Source: an uncultured SAR86 cluster bacterium
GTDB lineage: Bacteria > Pseudomonadota > Gammaproteobacteria > Magnimaribacterales > D2472
Assembly (NCBI GenBank): GCA_902602185.1
Contig: CACKPV010000001.1
Location: 110,785-174,784 of the forward strand
DNA: 64,000 bases
Direction: 5' to 3'
The notes beneath the pieces are model-generated. The model was not told the origin of the DNA and made no database searches. It saw only the letters and a list, made by a program, of their open reading frames with translations. Shown here piece by piece: positions 57,634-64,000 of this stretch. The position numbers were made by a program, and so were the translations under genes. The stretch's first letter is position 1. Each line of letters begins with the position of its first letter.

Positions 57634-58361
57634 ATAATATCCTTTGTATTTCTGATCTACATTTAGATTCTGTAGATTCACCCTTGACAGAAGCATTATT
57701 TAATTTGTTACTAGAGCACAAAAATGTTCCGACAGACCTCTACCTACTCGGTGATCTTTTTGAAATTTGGATTGGTGATGATCATGAAACTGATCTTGCA
57801 AATGCAGTTGCAGAGCATCTATCTGACTTTGCTAAAGATCATAATAATATTTTTTTTATTCATGGTAATAGAGATTTCTTGGTTGGAGATGCTTTTGCTC
57901 AAAGGGGTAATTTCAAATTATGTTGTGACCCAACTTATATCACTTTTGGAGATATGAAGATTGCCTTGAGTCATGGTGATTTTTTATGCACCTCTGATGT
58001 TGACTATATTAATTTTAGAAATTCGGTAAGAACTTCCAAATGGCAGGTTAATTTTTTACAAAAATCTCTCGGTGAAAGAAAGACTATTGCCTCTGAAATG
58101 CGGCAACAAAGTAAAGTCTCAAGCTTCCAAAAAGATTCTGTGATTACTGATGTAAATGTTGATGCAGTTCTTGATTTTCTCAGTATGGAACAGCCTGATA
58201 TTTTTGTTCACGGTCATACGCACCGTCCAAAAATTCATCAGCATAAATTAAATGATCAGACTTGTGATCGTTACGTATTGGGAGATTGGGGCGATACGGG
58301 TTGGTATTTTAAGATTGATAAAAACGGTCCTGAGCTGATCCAGTTTAATATTTCGTCGTAG
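57630..58361 (+). CDS. lpxH: UDP-2,3-diacylglucosamine diphosphatase LpxH
   Basis: 243 residues starting at GTG inside the ppiB stop. Calcineurin-like phosphoesterase motifs: CISDLHLD, LYLLGDLFEIWIGDD, FIHGNRDFLVG, LSHGDFLCTSD and IFVHGHTHRPKI. It produces lipid X in lipid A synthesis, so the organism has an outer membrane with LPS. Confidence 0.96.
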   Translation: MNNILCISDLHLDSVDSPLTEALFNLLLEHKNVPTDLYLLGDLFEIWIGDDHETDLANAVAEHLSDFAKDHNNIFFIHGNRDFLVGDAFAQRGNFKLCCDPTYITFGDMKIALSHGDFLCTSDVDYINFRNSVRTSKWQVNFLQKSLGERKTIASEMRQQSKVSSFQKDSVITDVNVDAVLDFLSMEQPDIFVHGHTHRPKIHQHKLNDQTCDRYVLGDWGDTGWYFKIDKNGPELIQFNISS

Positions 58362-58381
58362 TTGTAAGCACTCAAAATATA

Positions 58382-58397
58382 CTGTATATTTATACAG
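58382..58397. promoter_or_regulatory. SOS (LexA) box upstream of umuD
   Basis: A perfect CTGT-N8-ACAG palindrome (ctgtatatttatacag) lies 20 bases upstream of the umuD ATG, matching the E. coli LexA consensus. It indicates SOS-dependent control of umuDC and hence a LexA of the gammaproteobacterial type elsewhere in the genome. Confidence 0.9.
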
Positions 58398-58417
58398 TAA
58401 ATTAAACTGAAAAATCA

Positions 58418-58849
58418 ATGAAACTAAAGTATTTAGGCACCATGCTGACGGATGATTATCCGCCTTTTGAAATACCTTATTTTCAAGACATGGTGGCAGC
58501 AGGATTCCCAAGTCCTGCTAGTGATTTCATGGAAAATCCTATTGATCTAAACCAATACCTTGTCAAAAATGGAGTGGCAACTTTTTTATTCAGAGTCAGT
58601 GGTACTTCGATGATTGAAGCACTTATTGATGATGGCTCACTATTGCTAGTTGATTGTAGTATGCAAGCAATACATAACAGCATTGTAGTGGCAAAGATAC
58701 ATGGTGATTTAGTCTGTCGGCGCCTATGTTTAAGACCCAAATATTGCTTAATTGCTGAAAATAAAGAGTATCAGCCCATCTATTTAGATCCAGATATGGA
58801 ATTTGAAATTATGGGAGTGGTAACTGCTGTAATCCATCAATTTGCATGA
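58418..58849 (+). CDS. umuD: UmuD-like protein with Arg at the catalytic Lys position
   Basis: 143 residues. UmuD partners UmuC in translesion synthesis after RecA-stimulated self-cleavage. The cleavage site is conserved (Ala28-Gly29 in AAGFPSPA) and so is the nucleophile (Ser64 in SGTSM). By alignment with the E. coli segment TVKKLQLRP, the general-base Lys97 position is Arg101 in VCRRLCLRP. The codon at 58718 reads CGG. Self-cleavage may therefore be slow or lost. It overlaps umuC by 4 bases. Confidence 0.92.
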   Translation: MKLKYLGTMLTDDYPPFEIPYFQDMVAAGFPSPASDFMENPIDLNQYLVKNGVATFLFRVSGTSMIEALIDDGSLLLVDCSMQAIHNSIVVAKIHGDLVCRRLCLRPKYCLIAENKEYQPIYLDPDMEFEIMGVVTAVIHQFA

Positions 58850-60099
58850 TTGCTTTAGTCGACTGTGACAGCTTTTACGCATCTTGTGAAAGAATCTTTC
58901 GCCCAGATTTAGCACATAAACCAGTAGTTGTACTCTCAAACAATGATGGTTGCGTTATTGCCAGGAGCAAGGAAGCCAAAGCCCTTGATATCAACATGGG
59001 AGTACCTTGGTTTAAAGTAAAAAAGAGGTATCTTGCTAAAGGAGGTGTAGTATTTTCTTCAAACTTTGCACTCTATGGAGACATATCTCGAAGAGTAATG
59101 GCCGTCTTGAAGATGATGTCACCTCGTACTGAAATTTATAGCATCGATGAAGCATTTTTAGAGTTATCAGGAATCTCTAAACATATAGGCTGTGAAAAGA
59201 TGGGGATAACAATAAAATCAACGATTAACAAATGGACAAAAATACCGGTTCGAATTGGAATAGGTCCTACCAAAACTCTTGCAAAAGTAGCCAGCTATCA
59301 AATTAAAAAATATGATTTACCATCAAGAGTGTTGGTGTTAAATGATAAACACTCTATTGAAAAAGCTTTAAAAGAAACTCCTATCATAAAAGTTTGGGGA
59401 GTAGGTTCTCGGTTGGCCAAGAAACTAGTAGTAGAAAATGTTGAAACTGCTTGGGATTTATCAAGGCTACCTCCTGAGTATATTAAGCAAAAGTTTAGTG
59501 TTGTATTAGAGCGTACACTGCGAGAACTAAACGGCGAACAGTGTTTGGAGATAGAAGATATTCAACCAACTAAGAAACAAATTATGGTTAGTCGTAGCTT
59601 CGCGCATAAGGTTAATGACCTCTCTATGTTACATGCAATAATAAATGACTTTGTTGCTCGTGCTGCAGAAAAATTACGTAGTGAGCAACAGAAATGCTCA
59701 TCTGTTTCAGTCTTTATCCGTAATAGTTATTTTAGAAAAGAAGAATATGAGTGTGGGTTCAATAATTTTATTCTGCCCTATCCCTCAGACGATACCCGAG
59801 ATTTCTTGAAAGTTGTAAACAAAATGTTGCCTCTAATGTATAAATCTAATGTGCAGTATTCAAAAGCAGGAGTCATGCTCAGTAGTTTTTCCAACTCCAG
59901 CACTGTGCAAGATGTTGTTTTTCCAGAACTACATCAAAAATGTAATTCGGCTTTAATGAAGACCATGGATAAATTAAATTATTATGGATATCCGGTCTAT
60001 TTAGCCTCTCAAAATGCTGGTAGATTTAATCCCATACAAAGAAAAATGGTCTCGCCAAAATATACGACCAATTGGAATGATCTACCTCTCGTTAGATAG
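58846..60099 (+). CDS. umuC: DNA polymerase V catalytic subunit UmuC
   Basis: 417 residues of a Y-family polymerase. Catalytic acids are in IALVDCDSFYASCE and YSIDEAFLEL; LPSRVLVL and the HhH region WGVGSRLAKKL follow. The position of the beta-clamp motif (QLNLF in E. coli) reads QDVVF after SNSSTV, so clamp binding may be weak. The SOS box lies upstream of umuD, its operon partner. The 3' end overlaps the DUF1289 gene by 8 bases. Confidence 0.96.
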   Translation: MIALVDCDSFYASCERIFRPDLAHKPVVVLSNNDGCVIARSKEAKALDINMGVPWFKVKKRYLAKGGVVFSSNFALYGDISRRVMAVLKMMSPRTEIYSIDEAFLELSGISKHIGCEKMGITIKSTINKWTKIPVRIGIGPTKTLAKVASYQIKKYDLPSRVLVLNDKHSIEKALKETPIIKVWGVGSRLAKKLVVENVETAWDLSRLPPEYIKQKFSVVLERTLRELNGEQCLEIEDIQPTKKQIMVSRSFAHKVNDLSMLHAIINDFVARAAEKLRSEQQKCSSVSVFIRNSYFRKEEYECGFNNFILPYPSDDTRDFLKVVNKMLPLMYKSNVQYSKAGVMLSSFSNSSTVQDVVFPELHQKCNSALMKTMDKLNYYGYPVYLASQNAGRFNPIQRKMVSPKYTTNWNDLPLVR

Positions 60100-60541
60100 A
60101 GAGATTATGAAAGCGATTGAAGTAAGCTTCTGATAACTCAGAGAACTCTGTATTCATAAGCTGATTGAGATCAGGCAATGGATAATGGGCATATTGGGGG
60201 AGGACCTGCACTCCAAAATCTTCTAAGTTTAGTTCTTGTTTCCCAGATGCTCGTAATAAATCAAACAACCAGGTAATAGGTTCCATAGAGTCATTAAATT
60301 TAATTGAGTGTTCAGATAATTTCGAATGGAAAACATCTGGATCAATAATGGAAAATTTTTCTTGTAATACTTTTATTTTAAATTGCTCAATACGAGAATT
60401 TACAATGGCACGTTCATCATCTGAGTATTTTGGCCAACTGATAATCTCATGTGAAAACCGACGGCATCCTTTACAGACGTCGTCACCAAAAGTTGTGGAA
60501 CATATTCCAATGCATGGAGTTGCAGATCGTGTTCTTCGCAT
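60092..60541 (-). CDS. DUF1289 family protein
   Basis: 149 residues. The N-terminal Cys-rich segment TPCIGICSTTFGDDVCKGCRR followed by E..SW.KYSDDER is the DUF1289 signature, a probable small metal-binding domain. The C-terminal 90 residues have no recognised domain. Function unknown. Convergent with umuC (8-base overlap) and divergent from acnB. Confidence 0.88.
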   Translation of the reverse strand: MRRTRSATPCIGICSTTFGDDVCKGCRRFSHEIISWPKYSDDERAIVNSRIEQFKIKVLQEKFSIIDPDVFHSKLSEHSIKFNDSMEPITWLFDLLRASGKQELNLEDFGVQVLPQYAHYPLPDLNQLMNTEFSELSEAYFNRFHNLSI

Positions 60542-60618
60542 TTAAAAATCATACCTCATCTAAAGTAATTTGTAATATGATTGGCAATAAGAGATTAGAG
60601 CAGTAAAATACTCATCAA

Positions 60619-63198
60619 ATGATTAAAGAATACCAAAAAAATGCAAATGAAAGGCTTGCGCAAGGTATTCCACCTCTTCCTTTATCTGCAGAACAAACTG
60701 CCGAACTAATAGAACTATTAAAAAAAGATAATAATGATAATTCTGAACTGTTAATGCATTTATTTCAGGAGAGGATTCCAGCTGGTGTAGATGATGCTGC
60801 TTACATCAAGGCAAGTTTTCTCTCAGATCTTGCACGCGGCAATACCTCCAGCCCAAGCATCAATAGAAATCAAGCTGTGTTCTTTTTAGGCACTATGCTG
60901 GGAGGATATAATATTCAACCACTTATTGATTGTCTTGAAATAGAAGATTTGGCACAGGATGCTGCATTAGCGCTTTCAAATACCTTGTTAATTTTTGACG
61001 CTTTTAACGACATTTTTGAAATGTCAAAAGATAATGAGTATGCAAAAAAAGTCATTAACTCTTGGGCAAATGGTGAATGGTTCTTAAATAAGAAAGATAT
61101 TGAAAATCAAATCCCTCTTACCATTTTTAAGGTTCCTGGAGAAATAAATACTGATGACCTATCTCCTGCACCAGATGCTTGGTCTAGACCCGATATACCC
61201 TTACACGCCCTAGCAATGTTAAAAATGCCAAGAGATGGTATCGATTCACCTCTTGAGACTATCGAAAAATTAAAAAAATTAGGAAATCCAATTGCATTTG
61301 TTGGAGATGTTGTGGGAACCGGATCTTCTAGAAAATCAGCTACGAACTCTTTGCTTTGGCATATTGGAGATGACATTCCCTATATCCCTAATAAAAAAGA
61401 AGGAGGATATTGCTTTGGAGGAAAGATTGCTCCAATTTTTTACAATACCTTAGAGGATTCAGGTGCATTTCCTGTTGAATGCGATGTTTCAAAACTGGAG
61501 ATGGGTCAAGAAATTATTTTCCATCCCTTTGCTGGAAAGATTACTTCAGCAAAAGATCAAAAAACTCTGTGTGAATTTTCTCTGAAAAATGAAGTTTTAC
61601 TTGATGAGGTTAGAGCAAATGGAAGAATTCCTCTTATAATTGGCAGACAACTAACAGATAAAACAAGAGATATTCTTGGGTTAGAACCTTCCAAGATTTT
61701 TAGAAGGCCAAATCAAAAAGATTCGAATGAATCTGGTTATACTCTTGCGCAAAAAATGGTTGGAAAAGCTTGTGGTGTGGAAGGTATTAGACCTGGAAGT
61801 TATTGTGAACCAAGGATGACTTCAGTGGGCTCACAAGATACAACAGGACCCATGACCAGAGATGAATTAAAAGAATTAGCTTGTCTTGGTTTTTCTGCAG
61901 ATTTAGTAATGCAATCCTTTTGTCATACTGCTGCTTATCCAAAACCAGTTGATATAGAAACTCAGCATTCACTTCCTGAATTTATAAAGACTCGGGGTGG
62001 AGTCTCTTTAAAACCTGGAGATGGAATCATCCATTCCTGGCTTAATAGAATGCTTATACCTGATACCGTCGGTACTGGAGGAGATAGCCATACTCGCTTT
62101 CCAATTGGCATCAGCTTTCCAGCAGGTTCTGGTCTTGTTGCTTTTGCTGCAACATTAGGGGTAATGCCACTTGATATGCCTGAATCTGTTTTAGTTCGTT
62201 TTAAGGGTGAAATGCAACCAGGTATTACCTTGCGTGATTTGGTAAATGCAATTCCTTATGCTGCGATCCAACAAGGCTATCTGACTGTTGCCAAAAAAGG
62301 TAAAAAAAATATTTTTTCAGGCAGATGCTTAGAAGTTGAAGGACTTCCCTTTTTGAAAGTAGAACAAGCATTTGAAATCTCAGATGCTTCTGCCGAAAGG
62401 TCTGCATCGGGATGCACTATTAAGTTAGACAAAGAACCAGTGATTGAATATTTAAATTCAAACATTGTCATGCTTCGCTGGATGATTGCTAATGGTTATG
62501 GAGACGAAAAAACTTTGGAAAGAAGAGCTCAGGCTATGGAAGAATGGTTAAAAAATCCAACATTACTAGAAGCTGATAAAAATGCAGAATATGCTGCAAC
62601 TATTGAAATTGATTTAAATGAAATCACAGAACCTTTATTGGCATGTCCAAACGATCCAGATGATATTAAACCTTTGTCAGCAGTTGCAAATACTGAAATT
62701 GATGAAGTATTTTTGGGTTCTTGTATGACTAATATTGGTCATTTTAGAGCAGCAGGACATCTTTTGAGTAAGCATAAAAAAACGTCAGCTCGTTTTTGGG
62801 TTGTGCCACCTACTAAAATGGATGAACAGCAACTAAAAGATGAGGGAATATATCAAGTATTTGGTGAATCTGGTTCAAGGACTGAGATGCCTGGCTGTTC
62901 TTTATGTATGGGTAACCAGGCAAGAGTTCTGGCAAACTCAACAGTCGTTTCAACTTCAACAAGAAATTTCCCAAATAGACTTGGGGACGGAGCTGACGTT
63001 TTTTTAGCATCTGCCGAGTTAGCAGCAGTGTCTGCAATTCTTGGAAAAATTCCTACTATGGAAGAGTATTTAGAATTTATGAATGAGATTGATCCATTAT
63101 CAAAGGATATTTACAGATATCTGAATTTTAACGAGTTACCAAGTTATATTGAGCAAGCTAATTCTGCGAAAATTCCTACGATTAATGTGGTAACTTAG
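60619..63198 (+). CDS. acnB: Aconitate hydratase B
   Basis: 859 residues; a TCA-cycle aconitase, often also able to bind mRNA when iron is low. The N-terminal HEAT-like region is followed by the mobile domain ([25 protein letters not shown]) and the [4Fe-4S] region, with Cys in [11 protein letters not shown] and the pair in [14 protein letters not shown]. Length matches E. coli AcnB. It converges on purF with a 17-base overlap. Confidence 0.97.
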   Translation: MIKEYQKNANERLAQGIPPLPLSAEQTAELIELLKKDNNDNSELLMHLFQERIPAGVDDAAYIKASFLSDLARGNTSSPSINRNQAVFFLGTMLGGYNIQPLIDCLEIEDLAQDAALALSNTLLIFDAFNDIFEMSKDNEYAKKVINSWANGEWFLNKKDIENQIPLTIFKVPGEINTDDLSPAPDAWSRPDIPLHALAMLKMPRDGIDSPLETIEKLKKLGNPIAFVGDVVGTGSSRKSATNSLLWHIGDDIPYIPNKKEGGYCFGGKIAPIFYNTLEDSGAFPVECDVSKLEMGQEIIFHPFAGKITSAKDQKTLCEFSLKNEVLLDEVRANGRIPLIIGRQLTDKTRDILGLEPSKIFRRPNQKDSNESGYTLAQKMVGKACGVEGIRPGSYCEPRMTSVGSQDTTGPMTRDELKELACLGFSADLVMQSFCHTAAYPKPVDIETQHSLPEFIKTRGGVSLKPGDGIIHSWLNRMLIPDTVGTGGDSHTRFPIGISFPAGSGLVAFAATLGVMPLDMPESVLVRFKGEMQPGITLRDLVNAIPYAAIQQGYLTVAKKGKKNIFSGRCLEVEGLPFLKVEQAFEISDASAERSASGCTIKLDKEPVIEYLNSNIVMLRWMIANGYGDEKTLERRAQAMEEWLKNPTLLEADKNAEYAATIEIDLNEITEPLLACPNDPDDIKPLSAVANTEIDEVFLGSCMTNIGHFRAAGHLLSKHKKTSARFWVVPPTKMDEQQLKDEGIYQVFGESGSRTEMPGCSLCMGNQARVLANSTVVSTSTRNFPNRLGDGADVFLASAELAAVSAILGKIPTMEEYLEFMNEIDPLSKDIYRYLNFNELPSYIEQANSAKIPTINVVT

Positions 63199-64000
63199 TT
63201 GCTTTTCGTTCAGCCATTTTCACAACATCACTTCTAGAACTTTCAAGCTTTTCAAGATAGCCATCATCTAAAGGTGTTGGATATTGACCTGTAAATATAG
63301 AAGTTTCAAAATTATCGATTTCAGGATTTCCTTCTTGAACTGAATTTATTAAATCTTCAAGAGTTTGATAGATTAGTTTGTCTGCACCTATTATCTTTGC
63401 AACTTCATCTTCACTTTTATTATTTGCTACAAGCTCTTTAGTGGCTGCCATATCTATTCCATAAAGATTTTGATATCTAACCGGTGGTGATGCTGAAGCA
63501 AAAATAACTTTTTTAGCACCAGCTTCTCTGGCCATGTCAATGATTTGCTTACTCGTTGTTCCTCTAACAATCGAATCATCCACTAAAAGAACATTTTTAT
63601 CTTTAAATTCTAAATCAAGAATGTTTAATTTTCTGCGAACAGATTTTTTTCTTTCTTCTTGAAAAGGCATGATAAAAGTTCTTCCAATATATCTATTTTT
63701 GACAAAACCTTGCCTATAAGGTTTTTTTAAGTCTGCAGCAAGTTGTAGAGCTGCTGTTGTTGAGCTGTCTGGAATGGGTATTACCACATCAATATCTTTA
63801 TCAATTTTTAGCTTCCTAATTTTAGATGCTAACTTTAATCCCATTCGCATTCTGGATTTATACACTGAAACTTCATCAATTGTGGAGTCGGGTCTTGCAA
63901 GGTAAACATATTCAAAAATACAGGGTGAATTTTGCACTTTTTCAAAACATTGCTGCGAATGAAGATTGCCGTCATTATCAATAAAGATTGCTTCACCTGG
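63182..64000 (-). CDS. purF: Amidophosphoribosyltransferase, C-terminal part (5' end outside window)
   Basis: The frame is open through the right edge (it reads [10 protein letters not shown]...QQCFEK there), so the GTG at 63937 is internal and the N-terminal glutaminase domain lies outside. The visible part has [23 protein letters not shown] and the PRPP-binding loop [17 protein letters not shown]. PurF catalyses the first committed step of purine synthesis. Its usual partner cvpA would lie outside the window. Confidence 0.96.
   Translation of the reverse strand, partial: PGEAIFIDNDGNLHSQQCFEKVQNSPCIFEYVYLARPDSTIDEVSVYKSRMRMGLKLASKIRKLKIDKDIDVVIPIPDSSTTAALQLAADLKKPYRQGFVKNRYIGRTFIMPFQEERKKSVRRKLNILDLEFKDKNVLLVDDSIVRGTTSKQIIDMAREAGAKKVIFASASPPVRYQNLYGIDMAATKELVANNKSEDEVAKIIGADKLIYQTLEDLINSVQEGNPEIDNFETSIFTGQYPTPLDDGYLEKLESSRSDVVKMAERKATKLPH

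Noticed and set aside
63935-63937. GTG as the purF start
   Set aside because: The frame continues upstream to the window edge with typical PurF sequence, so the GTG is internal.

Overview
The window is a dense, AT-rich bacterial chromosome segment. Its content points to a gammaproteobacterium. The evidence is the smc-zipA-ligA cluster, a System I cytochrome c maturation (ccmABCDEFGHI) operon, mnmC as a fused enzyme, single-chain purL divergent from an mltF-like gene, ppiB-lpxH, aconitase B, umuDC with a LexA box, and alaS-lysC near tRNA-Ser(GCT). Low GC, tiny intergenic gaps, ATGA start/stop overlaps and overlapping convergent gene ends suggest a streamlined free-living, probably marine lineage of the SAR86 kind. 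That placement is inference and was not tested. No transposase, integrase, prophage or CRISPR array was seen. No gene-free stretch exceeds about 200 bases.

Layout. 1-5.4 kb: an acyl-CoA dehydrogenase pair (the first truncated by the window edge), an alkylsulfatase-like lipoprotein and mnmC. 5.4-19.4 kb, minus strand: a near-continuous run metY, a small glycosyltransferase-like gene, ccmABCDEFGHI, smc, zipA, ligA, an SLT lipoprotein and a DUF4136 lipoprotein. 19.5-26 kb: a cupin, a secreted acid phosphatase, and an esterase-thrS-yidD-steroid-reductase-like-nuclease run, then a MAPEG protein. 26-36 kb: folE-maf-cysS, two crotonases, a large unknown membrane protein, a photolyase-related gene with its DUF2256 partner, and two related secreted Cys-paired proteins. 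36-50.7 kb: tRNA-Ser, pyrC-like, lysC, alaS, an SDR, gamma-carbonic anhydrase, two NUDIX hydrolases, purL, an mltF-like gene and uvrB. 50.7-51.3 kb: tRNA-Asn and a CIA30 gene. 51.3-56 kb: a tight five-gene accessory operon. 56-64 kb: a sulfotransferase, ppiB, lpxH, umuDC, a DUF1289 gene, acnB and the 3' part of purF.

The best candidate for an undescribed system is the operon at 51322-55954 (minus strand). It holds two divergent ParB/Srx-fold proteins with an EGNTR motif, a compact SNF2-family helicase, a small protein with a PD-(D/E)XK-like motif set, and a TerB-like protein. A possible 28-residue leader ORF sits in front. There is no ParA, methyltransferase or integrase. It looks like a DNA-targeting, possibly defensive, module, but its function is inferred from architecture alone.

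Other unusual points: an SMC protein of about 727 residues with no recognisable hinge domain; a UmuD whose catalytic lysine position reads arginine; a perfect 34-bp tandem duplication of the folE start region that creates an overlapping leader ORF; an alaS-lysC-tRNA-Ser locus with no csrA, where a dihydroorotase gene sits instead; and a photolyase-related protein lacking the CxxC of its Fe-S-binding relatives.
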